Shown: positions 7,697 through 16,121, numbered from the stretch's first letter. The stretch: DNA of 21,824 nt from Candidatus Scatousia excrementipullorum (GCA_017694215.1 JADIND010000066.1:1-21824), one strand, 5' to 3'. The notes: a model not told the origin generated them from the letters alone. Numbers and translations are program-made.

Positions 7697-8920
7697 TTAT
7701 TCCATATAAGAACCGAACAACGGTAAGTACAATGCAAGAGCCAATGTCAATACAATAGAACCAATTACAATTAACATTAAAGGTTCAATCATCTTTGTCA
7801 TTGTGTCAATGATATCATCAAGCTTTTTATCAATATATTTTGTAGCCTGTAATAACATTTCACCCAAACGACCTGACTGCTCACCTGTTGCAATCATAAA
7901 CAAAATCATCTTTGGAATAGAACCTGTTGTTCTCAATGCAACCGAAAGGTGCTGCCCTTGTTGTACCAAACCTGTTGCTGATTCAATCTTTTCTTTCAAC
8001 GTGTAATTCGTAAGCGTTAAGTTTGAAAGATACAAACATTCAACAATCGGAACACCCGCATCATAAGCAACCTGCATAACCGCAATAAAGTTAGCAAAGT
8101 TTGAAAACTGTATTAAATCAGTTAAAAGCGGAACTTCAAGCACATATTTATCAATTTTTCTTCTGCTCGGCTCCCATTTAAACAGATAAACAATCGAGAA
8201 TACGGCACCGCCGAGAATCAACGGAACAAGATACCAGTAAGTTTTCAGGAACAGACCTGCATCCATCAAAGTAGCCGTAATCCATGGAAGTTCTTTTCCC
8301 ATACCGTCAAACATATCTTTAAATACCGGGAATACGAACATTAACATAACAAGTACGATAACAACAGCCAGAACAATAACAAACATAGGATACATCAGTG
8401 TACCTATAACCTTGCCTCTGATATTAGCCTGTTTTGTAAGCAGTTCCAAAAGACGTTCCAGGGTTTTTTCCAATTCACCGGAATCTTCACCGGCCTTACA
8501 CAGACCGATATAAACCTGACCAAACTGGTTTGGATATTTTGCGATAGTATCGGCAAAAGTTGCACCTGCCATAATCTGACGTCTTAATTCTTTTGCAACA
8601 AGTCTTATTTTCAACTTTGCAGCATCGTTTTCAATAAACATCAAGGATTCAATCATCGGAATACCGGATTGAGCAAGAATCTGCAGAGTGGAAGTAAATT
8701 CCATTTTATCTGCAAGTCCCATGGTCTTCATCTGACCGCCCTGAACCTGAGCGGCAGCATCTTTGTTTTTATCTTTTCCGACTGATTCTTCATAAACACT
8801 GGTCGGAATAAATCCGAGCTTCATGACCTGTGCTCTGGCACCCCGCAGGTCATCTGCTTCAACTTTACCTTTTACTATATCTTTATTATTTTTTAACGCC
8901 GTGTAACTATAAATTGCCAT
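7697..8920 (-). CDS. pilC: Type IV pilus/type II secretion inner-membrane platform protein (PilC/GspF family)
   Basis: PilC/GspF forms the inner-membrane base that couples the assembly ATPase to pilin polymerisation. The 407-residue length is typical. The start MAIYSYTALKNNKDIVKGKVEADD is the usual short N-terminal strand region. Two T2SSF domains follow (about 70-195 and 275-398), each with the conserved acidic motif (KAGEDSGELEKTLERL and ATGEQSGRLGEML). Membrane helices lie near 173-197, 225-248 and 378-402. AGGTGAT precedes the ATG, and only 7 bases separate it from the pilB stop. PilC and GspF cannot be cleanly separated by sequence; the neighbours favour a pilus-type system. Confidence 0.92.
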   Translation of the reverse strand: MAIYSYTALKNNKDIVKGKVEADDLRGARAQVMKLGFIPTSVYEESVGKDKNKDAAAQVQGGQMKTMGLADKMEFTSTLQILAQSGIPMIESLMFIENDAAKLKIRLVAKELRRQIMAGATFADTIAKYPNQFGQVYIGLCKAGEDSGELEKTLERLLELLTKQANIRGKVIGTLMYPMFVIVLAVVIVLVMLMFVFPVFKDMFDGMGKELPWITATLMDAGLFLKTYWYLVPLILGGAVFSIVYLFKWEPSRRKIDKYVLEVPLLTDLIQFSNFANFIAVMQVAYDAGVPIVECLYLSNLTLTNYTLKEKIESATGLVQQGQHLSVALRTTGSIPKMILFMIATGEQSGRLGEMLLQATKYIDKKLDDIIDTMTKMIEPLMLIVIGSIVLTLALALYLPLFGSYME

Positions 8921-8927
8921 ACATCAC

Positions 8928-10946
8928 CTATTCGTTAACAACCCCCAGCACGCGGACAAATTCGTTGATTGTTGTCTGTCCGTTAATAATATGTGCCATA
9001 CAGGACTGGTTAAGTGTCTTCATACCGTTTCTGATTGCGGCTTCTTCAATTTCAATATCATGAGCACCCGAGGCAACCAGTTTTTTAATTTCTTTATTTA
9101 TTGTCATAATCTCGTAAACACCGAGACGTCCGACATAACCCGTAAAGTTGCACTTGTTGCAGCCTTTTGATCTGTAAATCGGAGTCTGCATTAATTTTTG
9201 AATTTCTTCTTCCGTAGCACAAATCTGACTTGCTTCTTCATGGGTCGGATAATATTCTTCTTTACAGTCATCGCATAATTTTCTGACAAGACGCTGAGCA
9301 ATTACACCGGATAAAGTAGAGGCAACCAGATAATCCTTAGCACCCATTTCTATCATACGAGTAACGGTAGCAGCGGCAGAGTTTGTGTGGACTGTACTTA
9401 ATACAAGGTGACCTGTAAGTGCAGCGGAAATAGCAATTTCCAGAGTTTCGTAGTCACGAATTTCACCGACGAGGATAATATCAGGGTCCTGTCTTAATAT
9501 CGCACGCATACATGCCGCAAATGTAATACCCGCTTTTACGTTAACCTGTGACTGGTTAATACCCTCAAGCTTAATTTCTATCGGGTCTTCAATCGTTGTA
9601 ATATTAACATCTTCATCATTCAAACTTTTTAATACAGAATAAAGCGTTGTAGTTTTACCGGAACCGGTAGGACCGGATGTCAGGATAATACCGTTCGGAC
9701 AACTAACCATATTCTTAATCTTCGCAATATCGTCTTCCGCACCGCCGACGAGTTTAATATTTTTATCATCTGCATTTAAGCTGACGGCAGGGGCAAGTAC
9801 ACGGATACAGACCTTCTCTTTTCCTGCAACAGGCAGAGTATTAATACGGAAGTCATACGAACCGCTCTTATATTTAATAGAGAACGTACCATCTTGCGGT
9901 CTTCTGTGTTCTGCGATATTCATTCTTGACAAAACTTTGAAACGAGCAATAACTGACGTTTCAACTTTAGTCGGAATATCAAGAACTTTAGAGAGCATGC
10001 CGTCTTTTCTGTAACGAACTATGTAACCTGAAAGACGCGGCTCAATGTGAATATCTGATACATGTGAATCAATAGCTGTTGTAATAATCTGATTAACGAA
10101 TTTAGCAATAGAACCGCTGGAATCTTCAAGTTCACTGTTAACCATATCAGAAAGCGACTCTTCAACCTGAAGGGTCTCAACTTCGCTTTCAATCTGTTTG
10201 ATGATATTCTGAGTTTCTTTTTTACTTTCAGAAAAGAAAGTATTCATCGCATTTTCGAACTCAAAATGCGTCATCAATAACTGTTTAGGGTTCTGACCTG
10301 TTAAGAAGATAACCTGCTTTAAGATATCAGATTTTACCGGAGTGACAACACCTAAAAGCAATGTTTTACCGTCAGACGAAATAGGAACAATCTTATTATT
10401 CTTTATAAAGTCTTCCGGCAAAATATTGATATATTGTTTCTGGTTAACAAGCTGATCTGCAGTAACAACTTCATAACCGGTCTGCAAATGCAAAATTTCT
10501 TTTAACTGCTCAAGAGTAATAAACTTGAGCTTAAAGAGCATTGAACCTATCGGAATCTTTTGTCTTTTACTTTCAGCAAGAGCTTGAAGCAACTGTACAT
10601 CGGTAATATACCCTTTTTGGATTAACAATTCCCCTAATTTACCTTGAGGAACAGCAGAAGATGCCGCATTAGCTTTTGTAGGATCAGCAGAATTTTTGTA
10701 TAATTCAACAATTAACTGATCAATATCTGCGGCTTCAACGGCAATAAACTTAATCTGATAAGGAAAACTCTGTCTGAGTTTTTCATTTATGGCATCCTTA
10801 TCGGAAGTCAAGCTTACCGCAACAAACAGATACTTATCCTTTACACTGATTGGAACAAATTTGTATTGTTCCAACAGTGATTTATCAACTTTATTTAGTA
10901 TCTGTTTGTTGACACTATTTTTTAATCTGCTTAGTAATTCGTTCAT
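8928..10946 (-). CDS. pilB: Type IV pilus assembly/type II secretion ATPase (PilB/GspE family)
   Basis: This cytoplasmic hexameric ATPase would power pilin polymerisation. At 672 residues it is long, as in PilB-type proteins with N-terminal MshEN/T2SSE-N modules. A first module lies near 25-85, and a second at 100-240 (GKLGELLIQKGYITDVQLLQAL is the classic MshEN pattern, often a cyclic-di-GMP site). The motor domain has Walker A GPTGSGKT at 425-432, Walker B DPDIILVGE at 487-495 and the His box LTGHLVLSTVHTN at 510-522. Zinc tetracysteine CDDC...CNKC is at 558/561 and 596/599, a mark of assembly rather than retraction (PilT) ATPases. It lies 18 bases after the secretin stop; the ribosome-binding site (AAGCGAAA) is weak, so coupling is likely. 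Confidence 0.94.
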   Translation of the reverse strand: MNELLSRLKNSVNKQILNKVDKSLLEQYKFVPISVKDKYLFVAVSLTSDKDAINEKLRQSFPYQIKFIAVEAADIDQLIVELYKNSADPTKANAASSAVPQGKLGELLIQKGYITDVQLLQALAESKRQKIPIGSMLFKLKFITLEQLKEILHLQTGYEVVTADQLVNQKQYINILPEDFIKNNKIVPISSDGKTLLLGVVTPVKSDILKQVIFLTGQNPKQLLMTHFEFENAMNTFFSESKKETQNIIKQIESEVETLQVEESLSDMVNSELEDSSGSIAKFVNQIITTAIDSHVSDIHIEPRLSGYIVRYRKDGMLSKVLDIPTKVETSVIARFKVLSRMNIAEHRRPQDGTFSIKYKSGSYDFRINTLPVAGKEKVCIRVLAPAVSLNADDKNIKLVGGAEDDIAKIKNMVSCPNGIILTSGPTGSGKTTTLYSVLKSLNDEDVNITTIEDPIEIKLEGINQSQVNVKAGITFAACMRAILRQDPDIILVGEIRDYETLEIAISAALTGHLVLSTVHTNSAAATVTRMIEMGAKDYLVASTLSGVIAQRLVRKLCDDCKEEYYPTHEEASQICATEEEIQKLMQTPIYRSKGCNKCNFTGYVGRLGVYEIMTINKEIKKLVASGAHDIEIEEAAIRNGMKTLNQSCMAHIINGQTTINEFVRVLGVVNE

Positions 10947-10964
10947 TTAGTTTCGCTTTATATA

Positions 10965-12788
10965 CTACAGGGAATTATGGTTATTGTTAATTACTACGTC
11001 ATCAGACTCAGTAATAATTTTCGGAGTTACGAGAATAACAAGCTCTGACTTATTCTGAGTAGAGTTTGTACTTCTGAAGAATGTTCCGATAAACGGAAGA
11101 TCCCCGAGAATAGGTGTTTTGTTAACCGTACGAGATTCATATTCTCTCATCATACCGGCAATAACAAGAGTGTCACCATCTTTAACTCTGACATTCTTTA
11201 ATTCCATATTTCTTCTTGAAAGCAATGTAGCCTGAAGGTCTTCTACAGTTTCACCTTCTCTGTCTGTACCCTCCAAAGCTGCAGTAGCTTCTGCGTTAAC
11301 AGCAGTAACCTGATCTGCAATAACAGTATAGTCCGGATTCAAATTCATATAAACATAACCGTCAGGGCTGATGAACGGAGTAACCGTGATTTTGATACCT
11401 TCATCTTCACCGATTTCATACTGTCTTTGAGTTGTAGCATAATCAGACATACTACCCTGAACAACCTGAGATGTTACTGTTTTTACGTAGTCGGAAGTCA
11501 TATCGATAACGGATTCCTGACCGTTTGTAACAACGATTTTTGGATTTGAAATAGTTCTGGCTTTACCGTTAGACATTAAATAGTTCAATGTATAAACTAA
11601 TGAAGCATCAGAAGATGTATATCTGTTAGGGTTATGTCCTGCAATATAGATAGGACTTAATGAAGTAGGGCTTGAATCCTGGTTAAGAGCCTGAATTCTG
11701 AAATGTTTAGTTGCGAAAGTCCACTGGTTACTTAAAGTTCTTGAACCGTCTTCCGTCAACTCAATAATTGAAATCTCAAGGAGTGCCTGAGGCTGTTTTT
11801 TATCATGATCATCAATAAATTCCTTAATTAAATCCACCTGCTGCTCAGAACCGCCGACAATACCTATTGTACCGAGCTGAGTGAAGTACGAAACAGTCAT
11901 TTTACCCAGACCGAGCGGAGTGCTGCCATCTTCTTCACTGTCTTCTGATGGTTCAACAGTACAAGCAATGCTACCTACACCGATTGCGATATCGCTATCC
12001 GGCTCATCAGAATCATCAGAATCTGAATCTTCGTAATCACCAAGGCTCGGGATAAGCTGGTCACAAATCATAGTAGCCATAGCTTCAGGAGTTGTGTGGT
12101 TAACCTTGAAGGTTGCGGAAATAGGTTTTTTATCAAACTGGTCAATAAGTTTTTGAGCAAGTTTTACATCGTTTTCCGTACCAAAAACGATAAGTTCGTT
12201 TGATGACGGATTAACTGTTGCTGAATTTTTACCTGATAAGCCCGGTTTATTTTTATAATAAATGTTTTTATTCATAAAGTTCGCAATAGACTGAGCATCG
12301 ATATATTTTACAGGTAATATATTAACAGATTGTCTTGCGATACCGGATTCATCGTCACCTTTGGTAATAATAAGCGTACCGTCCGACAGAGTATAGCTCA
12401 AATCGGAAGTTTCAAGCACCATATGGAATGCTGAATCTAACGGAACATTTACAAGGTCAAGTGTAACCTTACCGGAAACATCTCCCTTGAATATGATATT
12501 CAAACCGGCTTTATCTGCGAACAAACGCAAAACCTGTTTAACATCAGAGTCACGCATACTCATATTAATAGGAATATTTTTATTAGTAATTGCGACTTCA
12601 CCTTTAAGGCTTACAGTGCTAGGTGCAGAACCTCTCAAAACAGGTCTGTCTGCCGTATAACCCTGATCACTTGTAAAAGCCAATAAATCCTCAAAATTAC
12701 CTGCCCCAAAAGAAGTTGTAAGTGAATTTGACAATGCAAATACTAACAACATCATAGTAGTAGAAAGTTTTTTTACTGTATTTTTCAT
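10965..12788 (-). CDS. pilQ: Secretin, outer-membrane pore of type IV pilus/type II secretion (PilQ/GspD family)
   Basis: The 607-residue protein has a signal peptide (about 1-29, ending TTSFGA). An STN/N0-type domain follows (INMSMRDSDVKQVLRLFADKAGLNIIF), then N1-like repeats (VNILPVKYIDAQSIANFMNK; TVNPSSNELIVFGTENDV) and the secretin barrel domain in the C-terminal half. Signatures are VTVTPFI-type strands, VRVKDGDTLVIAGMM, the secretin motif TPILGDLPFIGTFFRS, and ELVILVTPKI near the end. An acidic Ser/Asp stretch near 248-265 (DYEDSDSDDSDEPDSD) interrupts the periplasmic part; this is unusual and could bind Ca2+ or be a flexible loop. No AMIN domain is seen. AGGAG lies 6 bases before the ATG. 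Product: the outer-membrane gate for the pilus fibre or pseudopilus. Confidence 0.92.
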   Translation of the reverse strand: MKNTVKKLSTTMMLLVFALSNSLTTSFGAGNFEDLLAFTSDQGYTADRPVLRGSAPSTVSLKGEVAITNKNIPINMSMRDSDVKQVLRLFADKAGLNIIFKGDVSGKVTLDLVNVPLDSAFHMVLETSDLSYTLSDGTLIITKGDDESGIARQSVNILPVKYIDAQSIANFMNKNIYYKNKPGLSGKNSATVNPSSNELIVFGTENDVKLAQKLIDQFDKKPISATFKVNHTTPEAMATMICDQLIPSLGDYEDSDSDDSDEPDSDIAIGVGSIACTVEPSEDSEEDGSTPLGLGKMTVSYFTQLGTIGIVGGSEQQVDLIKEFIDDHDKKQPQALLEISIIELTEDGSRTLSNQWTFATKHFRIQALNQDSSPTSLSPIYIAGHNPNRYTSSDASLVYTLNYLMSNGKARTISNPKIVVTNGQESVIDMTSDYVKTVTSQVVQGSMSDYATTQRQYEIGEDEGIKITVTPFISPDGYVYMNLNPDYTVIADQVTAVNAEATAALEGTDREGETVEDLQATLLSRRNMELKNVRVKDGDTLVIAGMMREYESRTVNKTPILGDLPFIGTFFRSTNSTQNKSELVILVTPKIITESDDVVINNNHNSL

Positions 12789-12818
12789 CTTTGCTCCTGC
12801 TTATCTTCTTATTTATTA

Positions 12819-13490
12819 TTACCTGTTATTTCCACCAAATTTTTTCGATAAATTTGAAATTGTATTAAAGTTTATTTCATTGTAATTTCCTACAATCTCA
12901 CCTACGCCTGCCTTATAAACATTGGCACCAAGCTGAACTGTTACTGTTTGCGGACTGATTGCAAGAATCTTATATCCGTTAATCACATCACCAGATCTTA
13001 CCAGATAATCTTCGCCTTCTATATTTAATATTGCTGAAGGGTTATAATTATCAAACATTATACCTGAAATTTTTGTTGTGACAATTTTGCTGGCATGACT
13101 ATCCGGCTGCGTTGTAGCAGGCGGTTCGATTAATTCAAAATCAAACAGTTCTTTGCCGGTAACTTCTTTTGCTTCACCTACAGGCTGGAACGGGTTTGCT
13201 CTGCCTGCATTTTCAAAAGATACCGTAACCATTTTGTCATCATTAGCGGCAGCAGCACCGGTTCCGGAGGCTGTATCATCTGATATTTCAACCACATTCT
13301 CACCTGCAGCATCCGAACTTATCGCATCAGGAGTAACCTGAGCCAAATCTACGGATTCTTCCATTTGATTAGAAAACTGATTATGTTCTAACCCTGCAGT
13401 ATCCTTACCGGAACAACCCGCCGTATAAAATACTACGCAAACTAACAATACAGCTGTCAATGCAGCCCCAATCTTCTTTTTTAATAGCAT
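12819..13490 (-). CDS. PilP-like lipoprotein of the pilus operon
   Basis: From the ATG at 13490 the product is 223 residues: MLLKKK, a hydrophobic core and lipobox YTAGC with Cys26, so a predicted lipoprotein. I prefer this start because AAGGG precedes it; an in-frame ATG at 13508 and a GTG at 13526 lack good sites and would lengthen the n-region. A Ser/Asp/Ala-rich linker follows. The C-terminal half (GRANPFQPVG, then KISGIMFDNYNPSAILNIEG, SGDVINGYKILAISPQTVTVQL) fits PilP/GspC-HR-like beta domains that dock the secretin N0 domain. Position directly before the secretin agrees with this. No PilM/N/O are adjacent. Family assignment rests on pattern and context, not a search. Confidence 0.7.
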   Translation of the reverse strand: MLLKKKIGAALTAVLLVCVVFYTAGCSGKDTAGLEHNQFSNQMEESVDLAQVTPDAISSDAAGENVVEISDDTASGTGAAAANDDKMVTVSFENAGRANPFQPVGEAKEVTGKELFDFELIEPPATTQPDSHASKIVTTKISGIMFDNYNPSAILNIEGEDYLVRSGDVINGYKILAISPQTVTVQLGANVYKAGVGEIVGNYNEINFNTISNLSKKFGGNNR

Positions 13491-13642
13491 AATGCCCTTG
13501 TTATTCATACCTGTATTCTGTTCCACTCTCTTTTCTTTATTAGTTACATTTAGATTATATAAAAATAATCTTATTTGCGTATCAATCTTTTAGTGTATTT
13601 AATTATAATTTTATGACAAATTTCACTAAATTTGATGGAATA

Positions 13643-13671
13643 ATTCTATCATATTCATTTTAAAAAGGCAA
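13643..13671 (-). promoter_or_regulatory. Extended -10 promoter of the pilus operon
   Basis: Minus strand: TTGCCT (13666-13671), 17-base spacer, then TAGAAT (13643-13648) with TGA directly before it (extended -10). It lies in the 176-base gap between the kinase gene and the lipoprotein gene and would give a leader of roughly 145 bases before the ATG at 13490. No clear terminator is seen after the kinase gene, so read-through is also possible. Confidence 0.5.
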
Positions 13672-13702
13672 AAAACTCATTTTTATTAAGTTATATTAAG
13701 AA

Positions 13703-14560
13703 TTACTGAAAATTATTAGTTATTGTGTATATATATTCAAGTATTTGCGAAAAATAATTCAGGTCAGCATTCCCGTTCAAAACGAGGTCCGCCTCATTTC
13801 TGAACGGTTTTACATATTTTTCGCCTGCTTCCAGGATATAGTGCCAGTGTTTCAGGGCATTTTCGGTACTCTGGTTTCTTTCTTCGCATGCACGTTTTAA
13901 AAATCTGTTTTTTCTTATGTCGTTTTCGGTTTCAACATATATTTTAATATCAAAAATATCTTTTACACCGTCATACATTGTAGCAATACCTTCAACAACA
14001 ACAATTTTTCTTGAAATCACATCCTGGGCGAGCGGAACAGATACCCCAGTACCGTTTGGCAGATACATCGGGGCTTTTATATTGTAACCCTCAGAAAGCA
14101 TTGCTAAATCTTTTTTCAGGATATCAAGCTGAAAACTTGTCGGTGCATCGACGTCATAGCCATTATCCCTTAGATTATCAAAAGTTCCGTATTTTTTTAT
14201 CAATTCTGAAATATCATTAAAATAATTATCCGTACTCAACACTGATACCGGCATTGAGAGTTCTTCAATTACATGCTTAATTTCTTTACAAATTGTAGAT
14301 TTGCCGCATGCCGATTCTCCGGTAATACCAATTAAGAGATGCTTATTCGGGGTATTTATCAATCTTTTTGAAAACCTGTTTATAAATTCCGGATGGATTT
14401 CTCTGAAAAGCGGGGTTGAGCATTTTCGATCATAAGACATTATCTGTCTGAATTTCGTTTGAAGATAAAACACCAACAATTCTCTGCCGGTTCTGGAATT
14501 GAAATCAGGCTTCAAAATTTTGTCGTTGGAATTTAGTTCCTTGTCTATTAATAATTTCAT
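13703..14560 (-). CDS. Uridine kinase-like P-loop NTPase
   Basis: With the ATG at 14560 (AAAAAGG 5-6 bases upstream) the protein is 285 residues. A longer reading from 14668 would begin inside the preceding terminator region with an unlikely hydrophobic leader, so I reject it. Walker A is GESACGKST at 81-89, then STDNYF (109-114), DAPTSFQLD (138-146) and VVVEGI (187-192), followed by an Arg-rich lid (RKNRFLKRACEER). This is the uridine kinase/phosphoribulokinase fold; uridine kinases phosphorylate uridine/cytidine with ATP or GTP for pyrimidine salvage. An extra 75-residue N-terminal segment precedes the P-loop and has no motif I recognise; the exact substrate is therefore open. It lies alone between the rplR terminator and the pilus operon. 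Confidence 0.72.
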   Translation of the reverse strand: MKLLIDKELNSNDKILKPDFNSRTGRELLVFYLQTKFRQIMSYDRKCSTPLFREIHPEFINRFSKRLINTPNKHLLIGITGESACGKSTICKEIKHVIEELSMPVSVLSTDNYFNDISELIKKYGTFDNLRDNGYDVDAPTSFQLDILKKDLAMLSEGYNIKAPMYLPNGTGVSVPLAQDVISRKIVVVEGIATMYDGVKDIFDIKIYVETENDIRKNRFLKRACEERNQSTENALKHWHYILEAGEKYVKPFRNEADLVLNGNADLNYFSQILEYIYTITNNFQ

Positions 14561-14571
14561 ATTTACCTTTT

Positions 14572-14593
14572 TACCCTGAGAAAATTTAGGGTA
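14572..14593 (-). promoter_or_regulatory. Short leader hairpin before the kinase ribosome-binding site
   Basis: TACCCT (14572-14577) pairs with AGGGTA (14588-14593) across a 10-base loop, just upstream of the kinase AAAAAGG site. A six-pair stem is small; an effect on translation is only a possibility. Confidence 0.3.
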
Positions 14594-14659
14594 TGTTAGA
14601 AATAATACACAAGAAAAAAAAAAATTGCTAGTCAACGGTAAAATTTTAAAAAATGTAAC

Positions 14660-14694
14660 AAAAAGCATATCCCTTATTTCGGGATATGCTTTTT
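14660..14694. terminator. Bidirectional hairpin terminator after rplR
   Basis: A perfect 14-bp stem (14660-14673 with 14681-14694), AAAAAGCATATCCC, loop TTATTTC, then its complement. On both strands the stem ends in a T run. It lies 26 bases after the rplR stop and marks the end of the ribosomal protein cluster. Confidence 0.9.
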
Positions 14695-14719
14695 GAAATA
14701 AAAACCGGTCTTGATATTA

Positions 14720-15088
14720 TTAGAACATCAAACCTGCTTCACGTGCTGCATCGGCAAGAGCCTGAATACGACCGTGATACAAGAAACCGCCTCTGTCAAA
14801 TACAACACATTCAACGCCGGCTTTTTTAGCTTTTTCAGCAATAGCGGCACCGACAACTTTTGCAGCTTCGATATTACCGCCGTGAGCCAATTTTTCTTTC
14901 AAATCTTTATCTATTGAAGATGCTGATGCAATAGTTACTCTGTTAACATCATCAATCAACTGTGCATAGATATGTTTAGTAGATCTGTAAACAGCGAGTC
15001 TTGGAAATTCAGCAGTTCCTGAAATTTTAACTCTTATTGATCTGTGTCTTTTTTGAACTTGGGCTTTTCTTTCTTTTCTTTTAATCAT
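14720..15088 (-). CDS. rplR: 50S ribosomal protein L18
   Basis: L18 binds 5S rRNA in the central protuberance. The 122-residue length is normal: a basic N-terminus (MIKRKERKAQVQKRHRSIRVKISG), then PRLAVYRSTKHIYAQLIDD and the conserved end VVFDRGGFLYHGRIQALADAAREAGLMF, all typical. It follows rplF after a 99-base gap holding two small hairpins (TGCTG-AAAA-CAGCA at 15161-15174; CTTGA...TCAAG at 15117-15135). It is the last gene before a strong terminator; in most bacteria rpsE follows, but not here. Confidence 0.97.
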   Translation of the reverse strand: MIKRKERKAQVQKRHRSIRVKISGTAEFPRLAVYRSTKHIYAQLIDDVNRVTIASASSIDKDLKEKLAHGGNIEAAKVVGAAIAEKAKKAGVECVVFDRGGFLYHGRIQALADAAREAGLMF

Positions 15089-15187
15089 TTTAGTTTTTCC
15101 TTTCCACCCAAACCTTCTTGAGTACCCAATTCAAGGGTTTATGCGGGCATTACTTATTTTTGCTGAAAACAGCAGGGAACCTAGTTA

Positions 15188-15727
15188 CTATTTTTTACCG
15201 GCTTTACCAGCTTTACGTCTGATGTGTTCACCTTCATATCTAACACCTTTTCCTTTGTAAACTTCAGGAGGACGTTTAGATCTGATAAAAGCAGCTACAT
15301 CGCCGACAGTCTGCTTGTTAGCACCTTTAACGGTAATTTTTGTGTTTGCTTCAACAGAAATAGTGATGCCTTCAGGCGGTTCAACGATTACCGGATGAGA
15401 GTAGCCTAAAGAAAGGTTAAGGTTTTTACCTTCCATAGCAGCACGGTAGCCGACACCCTGAATTTCCAATTTCTTTTCGAAAGCATGTTTAACACCGTGA
15501 ACGGCATTAGCGATTAAAGTTCTTGACAAACCGTGTAAAGAACGGGCGATTCTTGAATCATCAACACGTGTTACAACGATGTGGTTGTCTTCAACTTTAA
15601 CATTAATTTCAGGTCTTACAGCAACGACTTCTGTTCCGTTAGGGCCGGTTACTGTAACCTGATGGTCTTCAACTTTTACATCCACGCCTTGCGGGATTTC
15701 GATAGGTAATTTACCAATACGTGACAT
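15188..15727 (-). CDS. rplF: 50S ribosomal protein L6
   Basis: L6 sits near the factor-binding site of the large subunit. The 179 residues include MSRIGKLPIEIPQGVDV at the start, the repeated alpha/beta domains, and the family-defining GKGVRYEGEHIRRKAGKAGKK at the end. AAAGGAG precedes the ATG by 6-7 bases. It is separated from rpsH by 456 bases carrying a terminator, a gene remnant and a likely promoter, so it should form its own transcription unit with rplR. Confidence 0.97.
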   Translation of the reverse strand: MSRIGKLPIEIPQGVDVKVEDHQVTVTGPNGTEVVAVRPEINVKVEDNHIVVTRVDDSRIARSLHGLSRTLIANAVHGVKHAFEKKLEIQGVGYRAAMEGKNLNLSLGYSHPVIVEPPEGITISVEANTKITVKGANKQTVGDVAAFIRSKRPPEVYKGKGVRYEGEHIRRKAGKAGKK

Positions 15728-15758
15728 AATTTTCTCCTTTTGGTATATTGCTACACTT

Positions 15759-15822
15759 GGCGTAACATAAATATTTCGGCTTATGGTTCACGCCTCCGGA
15801 CTTTTCTACCAATTACATCCGG
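15759..15822 (-). promoter_or_regulatory. Structured 5' leader of rplF-rplR
   Basis: Two stems lie between the predicted start site and the rplF ATG. One pairs 15759-15770 with 15781-15794 (GGCGT, AAC, ATAA with their complements; 12 pairs, two single-base bulges, 10-base loop). The other pairs CCGGA (15796-15800) with TCCGG (15818-15822). Bulged stems in r-protein leaders often mimic rRNA and bind the encoded protein; that role here is inference. It matches no leader I know. Confidence 0.5.
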
Positions 15823-15830
15823 CAAATTTT

Positions 15831-15859
15831 AATTTAACACAGACAAAATTTCTTGTAAA
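15831..15859 (-). promoter_or_regulatory. Likely promoter of rplF-rplR
   Basis: Minus strand: TTTACA (15854-15859), 17-base spacer, TAAATT (15831-15836) with TGT directly before it (extended -10). The start site would be near 15824, giving a leader of about 97 bases that begins at the first stem. A promoter is needed here because a strong terminator lies upstream. Confidence 0.55.
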
Positions 15860-15906
15860 CAGGTTATGAACAATCGTAAAGCAAACAATTTCGGAAAGAC
15901 AAATAA

Positions 15907-16113
15907 AAGTATCAGATTTTTAATTATTCTCGAATAACAGATTTACTAAAACTAAAATATATTGGAAAATCTGCTTATCTTCAAAATTCTCGGATAGCAA
16001 ACTTAAGTAATCTTGAATATATTGGAGGGGATGCTTATATCAGAAATTCATCGCTTACGGTTGATGATTTTAAAAATGTTGATATGAAAGGTTCTATTTA
16101 CATCAGAGGTTAG
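15907..16113 (+). pseudogene. Remnant of a leucine-rich-repeat-like gene inside the ribosomal cluster
   Basis: On the strand opposite to the ribosomal genes, a 68-codon open stretch with no start codon in place ends at TAG (16111-16113). It encodes imperfect 20-residue repeats: ..YSRITDLLKLK / YIGKSAYLQNSRIANLSNLE / YIGGDAYIRNSSLTVDDFKNV, then MKGSIYIRG. The DNA of the units is also alike (TCTCGAATAACAGATTTA versus TCTCGGATAGCAAACTTA). This pattern (IGGDAxxxNSxITxLxNLxY) belongs to bacterial leucine-rich-repeat-like proteins. Upstream of 15907 the frame is stopped (TAA at 15904), although repeat-like DNA seems to go on briefly in another frame. It ends just before the terminator at 16122. I read it as the 3' scrap of an inserted gene. 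Confidence 0.6.
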
Positions 16114-16121
16114 TAAAATCT

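Noticed and set aside
13491..13526. Longer GTG or ATG start for the PilP-like lipoprotein
   Set aside because: No suitable ribosome-binding site, and the signal peptide looks normal from the ATG at 13490; not fully excluded.
14561..14668. Longer N-terminus for the kinase gene
   Set aside because: It would begin inside the terminator stem and lacks a ribosome-binding site, while the ATG at 14560 has a good AAGG site.
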